Below, one piece after another: positions 1-7,008 of a stretch of 64,000 bases of DNA. Each line of letters starts with the position of its first letter. Position 1 is the stretch's first letter. Source of the stretch: JALHOP01 sp964484195 (GTDB lineage Bacteria > Myxococcota > XYA12-FULL-58-9 > JALHOP01); contig CAZAER010000007.1 in assembly GCA_964484195.1 (NCBI GenBank), positions 62,001-126,000 on the forward strand, in the 5' to 3' direction. A program made the position numbers and the translations under genes. The notes under the pieces are model-generated. The model was not told the DNA's origin. It was given only the letters and a program-made list of their open reading frames with translations, and searched no databases.

Positions 1-151
1 GCCCCGTGAAGTAACCACCGAGCTCGTCCGCTTTGGCGGCGATGGCGTCGGAGGCTTGCGTGCGGTCCAAGACCTTCAAGGTCACCACCGCATGGCGTGC
101 GACCTGCGGTTCCTGAGTGACCACCAACGCGGCAATCAGCAGCGGCATCAT
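1..151 (-). CDS. DUF4349-like exported protein, N-terminal part only
   Basis: The first 50 codons of a gene that leaves the window at base 1. The ATG at 151-149 overlaps the TGA of the upstream DUF4349 lipoprotein gene (ATGA), so the two are probably translated together. The start has a short hydrophobic signal-like stretch (MMPLLIAALVV) followed by a segment with the pattern of the full paralogue next door: VVTLKVLD, then AIAAKADELGGYFTG. The family assignment rests on this short similarity and on the tandem position. A second ATG directly follows the first, so the start could be three bases later. Confidence 0.6.
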   Translation of the reverse strand, partial: MMPLLIAALVVTQEPQVARHAVVTLKVLDRTQASDAIAAKADELGGYFTG

Positions 152-1296
152 GTTTCACCTCGCTCGACCGTGGCTTTCACCGATCCGCTGTAGCGTTCCT
201 CGAGCTCGGCGCTCGGATAGTAGATCTCGACGAGCTGGACATCGTCGTCGTCTGCCATGACGCCGACGAGGTAGCGGTGCTTGTCGTCCACCATGCGCAC
301 GAAGGCGAACTTGCCGATGCTCACCTCTTCGAGGCTCGGGTAGTCTTTGCCGAGACGCGCCTTGAGCGCCGCGATCCAGAAGGCCGTGTCTCCATGTGGC
401 TCGTTGTCCTGCTTGCTCGTCCACATGGTGACGCCGTCGGCGCTCTCGGCGACCCAGACGTCGTCGGTGTCGTCTTCGTCGAGGACCACCATGTCCTTGG
501 GCGCTTCGAGCTCGAGAGTATCGCCGCGGGTGGCAACCGCGCGGCTTACGGGTGACAGGTCGTGGATCCAGCGGAACGCTGCGAGCTCGTCGACCGGTGA
601 GGTGGAGTGCGGCTGCCGCGGGACCGCTTCGATGGTGATGCGCGAGAAGACCGCGAGCTGCTGCAAGGTGCGAACCTGCACCTCGAGCGCGACGACCTGC
701 TCGGTGAGCCGCTGGATTTCACGCAAGAGGCCCAGCTTCTGTTGCTCGTTGGCGCCCGCAAGCAGCTCGACCAGACGGTCGCGGCTCGCGCGTAGCGTCT
801 TCAAGCGCAGCTCGGCCGCGAGAAAGGCGTCGGTGATGTCAGCGGCCTGGAGCGAACGGGCGAGCACGTCGCCGAGCCCTAGGACCTGCGCGAAGACGTC
901 GCGAATCGCGGCGCCTGGCACACGCAGGTTGACGCTGTTGCCCGAGCGCGACTCGACGTAACCCTTGGCACCTTCGGCGATCTTCACCGCGGCGTCCAAA
1001 GTCTCCTCGGGCGAGGTGACCTTGAGCTTGGCGTAGCCGTCGTAGTGCACCATGCGCTGGTGTTTGGCGGGTGCGGACTTCGCCACCGGAGCGCCCTCTG
1101 GGGCGGACGGAGCCGACGCAGCGCGCGCGTCCTCCTCCAACGGCATCTTGTCTTTCGCCGAGTAGTCCGCTGGCGCGGACTCCGACTCGGCGTAGCCCAT
1201 GCCAGGCGAGGGCGCATACGACGCCGAGTACTTGCTCGCGCAGCCGGTGCTGGCCAAAAGGCCGACCATCAGCAGGCGCTTGTCGATCAAGGGCAT
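148..1296 (-). CDS. DUF4349-type lipoprotein
   Basis: A 382-residue predicted lipoprotein of unknown function. The signal peptide ends in a lipobox (LASTGC, Cys19), followed by an Ala/Ser/Pro-rich spacer to about residue 75. The DUF4349-type core includes the segment KIAEGAKGYVESRSGNSVN, and a helical, probably coiled-coil part follows (about residues 145-200). The C-terminal 150 residues are acidic and unlike the usual family. I chose the ATG at 1296 because GAGGAG lies just upstream; a TTG sits three bases earlier. The gene is the third of a minus-strand set: WYL regulator, DUF1697 protein, this gene, then a second DUF4349-like gene starting inside its stop codon. DUF4349 proteins are thought to sit in the cell envelope; their role is not established. 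Confidence 0.75.
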   Translation of the reverse strand: MPLIDKRLLMVGLLASTGCASKYSASYAPSPGMGYAESESAPADYSAKDKMPLEEDARAASAPSAPEGAPVAKSAPAKHQRMVHYDGYAKLKVTSPEETLDAAVKIAEGAKGYVESRSGNSVNLRVPGAAIRDVFAQVLGLGDVLARSLQAADITDAFLAAELRLKTLRASRDRLVELLAGANEQQKLGLLREIQRLTEQVVALEVQVRTLQQLAVFSRITIEAVPRQPHSTSPVDELAAFRWIHDLSPVSRAVATRGDTLELEAPKDMVVLDEDDTDDVWVAESADGVTMWTSKQDNEPHGDTAFWIAALKARLGKDYPSLEEVSIGKFAFVRMVDDKHRYLVGVMADDDDVQLVEIYYPSAELEERYSGSVKATVERGET

Positions 1297-1306
1297 CAAC
1301 GCCTCC

Positions 1307-1825
1307 TCATGCAGCCGCGACTTTGCGCACCGTATCCCACGTGCGCGTCGTGCACGCCTTGCCGAACGTCTTCTCGATGAGACTCATGAACACCGGACCA
1401 TGGGGTCCAGGCAAATAGGCGCTGAAACATTCACGGCCGCGCACGCACAACATGCGGGCGCCATGCTTCTCGTCCGGTAACTTCAAGGACTTGGGTGGAG
1501 GCTCGTGGAGAAACGTCACCACCCGCTTGGCGCTCGCCGGAAGCTCGAAGTCGGCATAGGGGTTTACGCGCAAGAGCTTCTGTAGGAATGCCGTCGACCG
1601 CACGAAGGTCACGAAGGCGTCGTCGAGGTCTTTGGCGAAGGCGCGCTCGAGTCGTGTGACCAGCGCGTCCTCGGAGGTGACGCGCGTGTCGAACACGGCA
1701 TTGCCGCTCGCGAGCACGGTGCGCACGTTCGTCATGCCGGCGCCTTCGAGACACTTTCTCAGGTCCGCCATCGAACAATTCATCGGGCTAATGCCCCGGA
1801 GGAGCGCAGCGTAACGTTCAGGCAT
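1307..1825 (-). CDS. DUF1697 family protein
   Basis: A 172-residue cytoplasmic protein that matches the DUF1697 pattern over its whole length. It begins MPERYAALLRGISPMNCSM, then shows the family-typical segment NVRTVLASGNAVFDT, and ends with a TRTWDTVRKVA-type tail. The function of the family is unknown. The ATG at 1825 lies inside the end of the upstream regulator gene (8-bp overlap), which suggests translational coupling and control by that regulator. It is followed 10 bp later by the DUF4349 lipoprotein gene. Confidence 0.85.
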   Translation of the reverse strand: MPERYAALLRGISPMNCSMADLRKCLEGAGMTNVRTVLASGNAVFDTRVTSEDALVTRLERAFAKDLDDAFVTFVRSTAFLQKLLRVNPYADFELPASAKRVVTFLHEPPPKSLKLPDEKHGARMLCVRGRECFSAYLPGPHGPVFMSLIEKTFGKACTTRTWDTVRKVAAA

Positions 1826-2462
1826 GGTCGACCTTGTCCGCGATGACGGCTTTGACGATGCGATGGAGCTTGAACTGCCGGTCGGCGTTCTTCTCGAGAT
1901 CGACGACGTTGAGCAAGGTCTCGGCACGATCCATGACGACCGAGCGGATGCGAATGTCGCGCTCCCTTTCGATGTTGTCGTGCAAGTAGGTGATGCGCAC
2001 GGGTTGCTGCTCGATCCAGGCGCGCTCGATGCACGCGCGGACCTCGGGCTTCGGCGTTTGCGCCGGTACTCCCGTGAACATGAGGGACTCCGACAAGCGG
2101 GCGAGCTCGCGTTGACCTTCGGTCGGCAGGGCCGCGCGCACCTTGTCGAGAGCCGCGGTCAGGGTCTCGAAGAAGGGGAGGATACGCAGCCGAATGAGGA
2201 GGTTTCCTGCGGCCACCAGGACCGCTGCCTCACGCGCCGTGAAGTTCACCGGGGGCAAACTGTACGCCTTGTCGAGGGCGTATCCCCCGCCGCGGCCGCG
2301 CTCGGCGTGCAAAGGCAACGAGGCGTCTCGGAGACTGTCCAAGTCCCTGTAAACCGTTCGGATTGTCACCCCGAAGCGCTCGGCGAGGAGCGACGCCGTA
2401 ACGCCGGTCCGGCGACCGCGCAGATACTCGGCCATGGCGAAAAGACGTTCGGTGCGCCTCAC
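1818..2462 (-). CDS. HTH/WYL-domain transcriptional regulator (YafY/PafC-like)
   Basis: A 214-residue regulator. Residues 1-60 form a DeoR-type winged helix-turn-helix (RTERLFAMAEYLRGRRTGVT, then LAERFGVTIRTVYRDLDSL), followed by the glycine-rich wing and the YSLPPVNFTAREA segment typical of YafY-type proteins. The C-terminal half is a WYL-like ligand domain (VRITYLHDN, VVDLEKNADRQFKLHRI). The start is GTG at 2462; an internal ATG is nine codons downstream. The gene is divergent from the GST-like gene, and two CCTGACA repeats exactly 11 bp apart lie between them. It heads the operon with the DUF1697 and DUF4349 genes. Confidence 0.85.
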   Translation of the reverse strand: MRRTERLFAMAEYLRGRRTGVTASLLAERFGVTIRTVYRDLDSLRDASLPLHAERGRGGGYALDKAYSLPPVNFTAREAAVLVAAGNLLIRLRILPFFETLTAALDKVRAALPTEGQRELARLSESLMFTGVPAQTPKPEVRACIERAWIEQQPVRITYLHDNIERERDIRIRSVVMDRAETLLNVVDLEKNADRQFKLHRIVKAVIADKVDHA

Positions 2463-2470
2463 GAAACAAA

Positions 2471-2488
2471 CCTGACATAGTCCTGACA
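2471..2488. promoter_or_regulatory. Direct repeat, candidate operator of the WYL regulator
   Basis: CCTGACA occurs at 2471-2477 and again at 2482-2488, one helical turn apart, in the 62-bp gap between the divergent regulator and GST-like genes. Spacing and position fit an autoregulatory operator for the adjacent WYL regulator. The repeat is seen directly; binding is inferred. Confidence 0.4.
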
Positions 2489-2524
2489 GTGCGGCAAGCG
2501 ATGATAGCCAACGTGGAGGACGTC

Positions 2525-3487
2525 ATGTTGGCAACGCGCAAGGTAGCTCTGATCGAGAATGGCGTTGAGTCGGCGGGCAGTCTCAAGGTTCAGCGGGCGT
2601 TGAGCTTGCTCGGCTTCGCCTACACGACGGTTCGCGATGCACGCGAGGTCGAGCCCGTCCTGTCATGGGATGGCGACGAGATTCGCGGAGCGACGCGGAT
2701 CCTGGAGAGCATCAATCGCGCCACCGGCGGCGCCCTGGTGAGCGGGTGCGGTAGCCTTCGCGGCGAGGCTTGGCTCTGGGAAGAGCTCGGTGACACGTCG
2801 CTCGTCCAGTTCCTCGAAGCAGCGCGCTGGGCCGACCCCGACAACTGGCGGCGAACGCGCGGGTCGCTTCGAGCCGCCATCACACGGAGGCGCATCGTCG
2901 CGAGCCTCGGTGTCTGGCGTGAGGGACGTCAGGCGTGCTGGATGCGCTTCCAGCAGCTCTTGAATCGGCTCGAGGCACGCGCGCCGGGCTACGACTTCTG
3001 GCTGGGCGCGGAGGTGACCGTTGCGGACCTCGCGCTCTTCGCGCCGCTCTTCCTCATGTTGACCGACGCGACGCCGTGGCAAGCGGCGCAGATCGCCGAG
3101 CGTCCGCGCCTCGCCGCCTACCTACGCCGTGTCGATGTCGCGACCCAGCTCGGGCCGTTCGCGCTATCGGTTCAGCGACCGCGCTGCTTGAGCAAGTCGC
3201 CCAGCGTGCCCAGGCTGCGCGGGGCTCCGCTCGAGCGGTTGTATGCGTCGACCATGCCGCGCTCCTCGGCCTCATCGTGGGAGCGCTTGGAGACGCGCGG
3301 ACGACCTTTGCCGCCGGCGTCCATGACGCGCACCGTGACCTTCGCACCCGCGGGGAAAACGCGCGCCAGCTCGGTGCCGGGAGGCGTCCCAGTCTCGCTT
3401 GCCGGGAGAAACGCTTCGGCGCCGTTCGGCATGGCGACGACGACTCCACCGCGCTCGGCGGCGGTCACGGTGACCTCGATGGTTTGA
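2525..3487 (+). CDS. Glutathione S-transferase-like protein with read-through tail
   Basis: Residues 1-75 resemble a GST thioredoxin-like domain (ESAGSLKVQRALSLLGFAY, WDGDEIRGATRILESINRAT). Residues 85-210 form the all-helical C-terminal domain, with AEVTVADLALFAPLFLMLTD and RPRLAAYLRRVD near its end. I chose the ATG at 2525 because GGAGG lies five bases upstream; a GTG at 2489 is also in frame. Family similarity stops near base 3160, but no stop codon follows until 3485, so the reading frame runs 316 bp into the convergent S1-domain gene on the opposite strand. The last 100 or so residues are therefore probably antisense read-through caused by loss of the original stop. Substrate unknown. 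Confidence 0.65.
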   Translation: MLATRKVALIENGVESAGSLKVQRALSLLGFAYTTVRDAREVEPVLSWDGDEIRGATRILESINRATGGALVSGCGSLRGEAWLWEELGDTSLVQFLEAARWADPDNWRRTRGSLRAAITRRRIVASLGVWREGRQACWMRFQQLLNRLEARAPGYDFWLGAEVTVADLALFAPLFLMLTDATPWQAAQIAERPRLAAYLRRVDVATQLGPFALSVQRPRCLSKSPSVPRLRGAPLERLYASTMPRSSASSWERLETRGRPLPPASMTRTVTFAPAGKTRASSVPGGVPVSLAGRNASAPFGMATTTPPRSAAVTVTSMV

Positions 3488-4569
3488 CCGCTCGCCACCT
3501 TCTCGCTCGTGGCACTCGCGTCTTTCATGGTGAGGGCGATGCGCCGCTTGGCCTCGTCGATGGACAGGACGCGCACCTGCACGTCGTCGCCGACGCCGAC
3601 GACATCGCTCGGCATGCGCACGCGCTTGTGGGAGAGCTCGCTCACGTGCGCGAGTCCCTGCACGCCGGGCTCGAGCTCGATGAACGCGCCGAAGGCTTCG
3701 AGCTTCACGACCTTGCCCGTGAACGTTTGGCCGGTGGGCTTCTTGGCAACGAAGCCGTCGAACGGATCGGCCTGCGTCGACTTCATCGACAAGCCGATGC
3801 GCTGTTGGCCGGGGCGCTTGGGGTCCTCTTCGATGCGCGCGATGTCGACCTCGACCAGGTCGCCTTCCTTCACCACGTCACGCGCGTCTTTGATGCGGGT
3901 GTGCGAGAGCGACGCCATGGGAATCATACCGTCGACGCCGCCGAGATCGACGAAGACGCCGAAGTCGGTGATGCGGCTGACGGTGCCCTTCACGCGCTGG
4001 CCCACGGCGAGCGTCTTGCGCAGCTCATCGCCTTTCAAGCGACGTTCCGCTTCCATCAGGGCTCGGCGTGACAAGACGACGTTGCGTCCGCCTTCGCGGA
4101 TCTCGCGGACCAAGAACTGCAGCGTCTTGCCGACGAGAGTCTGCGGGTCGTCGGTGAAGTTGATGTCGATTTGACCGAGCGGGCAGAAAGCGCGGGCGCC
4201 TCCAACGTTGACCTCGATACCGCCCTTGTTGACACCGCTCACCGTGCCTTCGACGGGCACGCCAGCGGCGCGAGCTTGCTCGAGCATCTCGCCGTTCAAG
4301 CGGTCGCGGCCGAGCTTCAAGCCGAGCTCGATGCTGCCGTCGCGGGTCGAGACGACCATGGCGTCGATGCTGTCGCCGATGGCGACCTTGCGCTCGCCTA
4401 GCGCGACCAGCGGCATGTGCGCTTCCTGGCCAACGCCGAGGGCGAAGAACACGTCGTCTTTGCCCATGTGGATGATCTTCGCGCTGACGCGGTCACCCAC
4501 CTTGAGGCGCTTCTGCTTGCCGGTGTCGTATTCGTCGAGGAGGGCTGCGAAATCGTTGTCGTCGGTCAT
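3172..4569 (-). CDS. S1 RNA-binding domain protein (four S1 repeats)
   Basis: A 465-residue protein related to ribosomal protein S1. Four S1 (OB-fold) domains follow one another: about residues 20-90, 105-180, 190-265 (VGQRVKGTVSRITDFGVFVDL, then GMIPMASLSH) and 280-350 (FTGKVVKLEAFGAFIELEPG, then GLAHVSELSH). A less typical 110-residue tail follows. True ribosomal S1 usually has six repeats, so this is a shorter relative that probably binds mRNA or ribosomes. I chose the ATG at 4569, where family-like sequence begins; the frame is open further upstream. The 3' end is overlapped by the GST-like gene on the other strand. Confidence 0.85.
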   Translation of the reverse strand: MTDDNDFAALLDEYDTGKQKRLKVGDRVSAKIIHMGKDDVFFALGVGQEAHMPLVALGERKVAIGDSIDAMVVSTRDGSIELGLKLGRDRLNGEMLEQARAAGVPVEGTVSGVNKGGIEVNVGGARAFCPLGQIDINFTDDPQTLVGKTLQFLVREIREGGRNVVLSRRALMEAERRLKGDELRKTLAVGQRVKGTVSRITDFGVFVDLGGVDGMIPMASLSHTRIKDARDVVKEGDLVEVDIARIEEDPKRPGQQRIGLSMKSTQADPFDGFVAKKPTGQTFTGKVVKLEAFGAFIELEPGVQGLAHVSELSHKRVRMPSDVVGVGDDVQVRVLSIDEAKRRIALTMKDASATSEKVASGQTIEVTVTAAERGGVVVAMPNGAEAFLPASETGTPPGTELARVFPAGAKVTVRVMDAGGKGRPRVSKRSHDEAEERGMVDAYNRSSGAPRSLGTLGDLLKQRGR

Positions 4570-4582
4570 GCGGCGCAGGGCC

Positions 4583-5794
4583 TTAGCACGCGGCTGCGGC
4601 GAGCGATAGACCAACGCGCCTGCCGGTGACCCAGGCCCACAAGAAGTTGAACCCGCCAATCCGGCCTTTGACGTCGAGCATCTCTCCGCAAATGAACAGG
4701 CCGGGAACGACCTTGCTTTCCAAGGTCTTGAGCGAGAGCTCGTCCAGCGGGATGCCTCCCGCCGTCACTTCGGCAGTCCGGTAACCCTCGCTACCGGTGA
4801 CGCTCAAGGGGCACGTCGTGAGCTCCGCGAGGAGTCGCTTGCGCTCGTCGCGCGACAGCTCGGTCATCATGCGTTCGAGCGGCACGGCGGAACGCTCGAA
4901 CAGGGTGTCGGCGAGCCGTCGCGGCAGGTGCTCGCGGACCAGGGTGACGACCGCGCGCTTCTGCGGCGTCGTGAACAGGCGCTCCCAGTCGACGTCCGGT
5001 GCCCAGCGTGCGGCCAGGGTGTCGGCGGGCTCGGGCTGGGTGAAATGGCGGCTGACGTCGAGGGTCGATGGGCCGGAAAAGCCGGCATGTGTGAACAGAA
5101 AATCTTCGCGGCGCTTGGTGAGACTCTTTCCCGCGGCGCGCACGTCGAGCTCGAGGTTGAGCGACAGGCCTGCGAGCTCGTGCCAGCGGCGCTCGTCGGT
5201 GAGCAGTGGCACCAGCGCCGCGTACGTCGGCAGCACGGTGTGCCCGAGCTTCTTGGCCATGCCCCAGGTGCCGCCGTCGCTGCCGGTGCGTGGCATCGAC
5301 AAGCCACCCCCCGAGAGCACGACCCGAGCGGCCCGCAGCGTTTCGCCGCTCTCGAGGGTAATGACGAATCCGTCGCTATCGCGGACGAGCGCGACGACCC
5401 GAGCCTCGCCGCGCAAGGTGACCTTGGCGCGTGACAAGCCGGCGAGCAACGCGTCGACCACGTCTTTCGACCGGTCGCTGACCGGGAACATCTTCCCCGT
5501 CTCCTCGACTTTGAGCGGGATGCCGAGGTCGGTCGTGAAGAAACGCTTCACCTCGTCGAGCGGCCACGACATGAGGACGTTGCGCATCGCGTTCGGCGAG
5601 CCGCTGGTGTGGTAGTCCGCGAGCGTCATGACCGAGGGCAGAACGTTGCATCGGCCGCCTCCGCTGACGCGGATCTTCGCGCCCGGAGCCCGTCGGGTCT
5701 CGAGCAACAACACCGGCACGCCGGCGTTTCCCGCGAAGATTGCAGCGAGCATCCCGGCGGCGCCGCTTCCGATGATGACGACGGGGTGAGTCAC
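4583..5794 (-). CDS. HI0933/BaiN-family FAD-dependent oxidoreductase
   Basis: A 403-residue flavoprotein. The N-terminus carries the dinucleotide-binding motif VVIIGSGAAGMLAAIFAG, followed by the family-specific PGAKIRVSGGGRCNV segment. The middle has GGLSMPRTGSDGGTWGMAKK and FTHAGFSGPSTLDVS. The C-terminus has the second FAD contact, GLFICGEMLDVKGRIGGFNF, and WAWVTGRRVG. Length and order are those of the family (about 400 residues). Substrates of this family are mostly unknown. The GTG start overlaps the stop of the upstream lipoprotein gene (GTGA), and the S1-domain gene follows 13 bp downstream. Confidence 0.9.
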   Translation of the reverse strand: MTHPVVIIGSGAAGMLAAIFAGNAGVPVLLLETRRAPGAKIRVSGGGRCNVLPSVMTLADYHTSGSPNAMRNVLMSWPLDEVKRFFTTDLGIPLKVEETGKMFPVSDRSKDVVDALLAGLSRAKVTLRGEARVVALVRDSDGFVITLESGETLRAARVVLSGGGLSMPRTGSDGGTWGMAKKLGHTVLPTYAALVPLLTDERRWHELAGLSLNLELDVRAAGKSLTKRREDFLFTHAGFSGPSTLDVSRHFTQPEPADTLAARWAPDVDWERLFTTPQKRAVVTLVREHLPRRLADTLFERSAVPLERMMTELSRDERKRLLAELTTCPLSVTGSEGYRTAEVTAGGIPLDELSLKTLESKVVPGLFICGEMLDVKGRIGGFNFLWAWVTGRRVGLSLAAAAC

Positions 5795-7008
5795 TCGCAG
5801 CTTAGCGAACCGGTGGAGGATGAGGCGTAGGCGTTGACCTTGGCGACGAGGTTCCCGCCATCGGTCTCGGGGCTGGTCTGCTCGTCGTTCCCGGTGCCGA
5901 AGAACAAGCCGACCACGTGCGCCGCTGCGACCTCGTCCATGTGAGCGAACAGGTAGTCGACGCGGTTGTCTTTCCAGTGTTGGTGCGTGTTGTTCATGGC
6001 GGCGTTGCCCAGAGGGATTTGCCACCAAACCATCGGTACACCCAAGCTCGTTGCGAGATGGCCGCCCCATGCGAGGGCTTGGTCGAAATTCGGCAGGGCT
6101 CCATCGGTGTGCAGCCAGGTGTCCTGACCGAGCTGGATCTCGTAGTAGCCGGCATCGCGGTCCGACATATCGGACACGACGAAGTCCGCGTCCGAGCCAC
6201 CGCAGGCGCCGAGAAAGTCGGCGAGCTTGCGCGCTTCGCCTGCGAGGTCGAACGAAGGGTTGGTGTTGTCGAGGACGTCGTTGAGGGTGCCCCAGACCGA
6301 GGCGTGCAAACCAACGCGTGCGAAGGGCGCAAAGCGTCGGACCATGGTGATGAGACACTTGCCGAAGCCGGCGCCGTCGTTCGCGAAAGCGGAGCACAAG
6401 CCGTTGACTCGGGAGACTGCCGCGGGGATGGCATGTGGATCGTCGTGTCCTTCGATCTGCAAATGACCCCAGAAATCGGGCTCGATGTGAATCAGCGCGC
6501 GCTCCTGGCCGATGTTCACCAGCAAGCGTTGGAAGTCGGCGTAATAGCGGCGCATCCCCTCATCGTCGTCGAGATAGGCCATCTCGGCCGCGTTTCCGGC
6601 GTACCCCGACGCTTGGGCGATTTGATAGTAGGTGAACATCGGGGTCTGGAAGCGCGCCTTCGCCGCGGAGACGAAGTCGCGCACGTATTTGCCGGGCGCT
6701 TGCGAGGTGTCCTGCCAGCAGCCCCACCAAGCGCTCGCCGCGGGGCAGCTGCTCGTACAGCTGGTGCACGTGCCGACAGCGGGCAAAGCGCTCGCGATGT
6801 AGACGTAGTGAGCATCGAAGGGGGCTGCCGCCGCAGTGGACGCTTCCATGTCGGCGCCGATGGCGACGCGCTCGACGTCGAGTAGCGCCGAGAGCTCGAG
6901 GCAGGTGCTCTCGAGATCCGGCGGACTCTCTTCTTCTTCGGGAGGGCCGTCCTGGGGCTCCGACACCGAGCAGCCGACCATCGCGGCCAGCAGCACTGCG
7001 CGCTTCAC
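5791..7008 (-). CDS. Hypothetical lipoprotein, possible TIM-barrel glycosidase
   Basis: A 405-residue predicted outer-envelope lipoprotein (signal peptide ending AAMVGC, Cys13) with an acidic spacer. I do not recognise a named family. The body has features of a TIM-barrel hydrolase: strand-like segments ending in acidic residues (RALIHIEPDFWGHLQ, DADFVVSDMSDRD), many Trp and Tyr residues, and a C-terminal VDYLFAHMDEV. The cysteines after residue 75 (CTSCTSSC) suggest disulfides. A glycoside hydrolase is therefore possible but unproven. It overlaps by 4 bp both the upstream histidine kinase gene (7005-7008) and the downstream FAD gene. Confidence 0.55.
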   Translation of the reverse strand: MKRAVLLAAMVGCSVSEPQDGPPEEEESPPDLESTCLELSALLDVERVAIGADMEASTAAAAPFDAHYVYIASALPAVGTCTSCTSSCPAASAWWGCWQDTSQAPGKYVRDFVSAAKARFQTPMFTYYQIAQASGYAGNAAEMAYLDDDEGMRRYYADFQRLLVNIGQERALIHIEPDFWGHLQIEGHDDPHAIPAAVSRVNGLCSAFANDGAGFGKCLITMVRRFAPFARVGLHASVWGTLNDVLDNTNPSFDLAGEARKLADFLGACGGSDADFVVSDMSDRDAGYYEIQLGQDTWLHTDGALPNFDQALAWGGHLATSLGVPMVWWQIPLGNAAMNNTHQHWKDNRVDYLFAHMDEVAAAHVVGLFFGTGNDEQTSPETDGGNLVAKVNAYASSSTGSLSCE

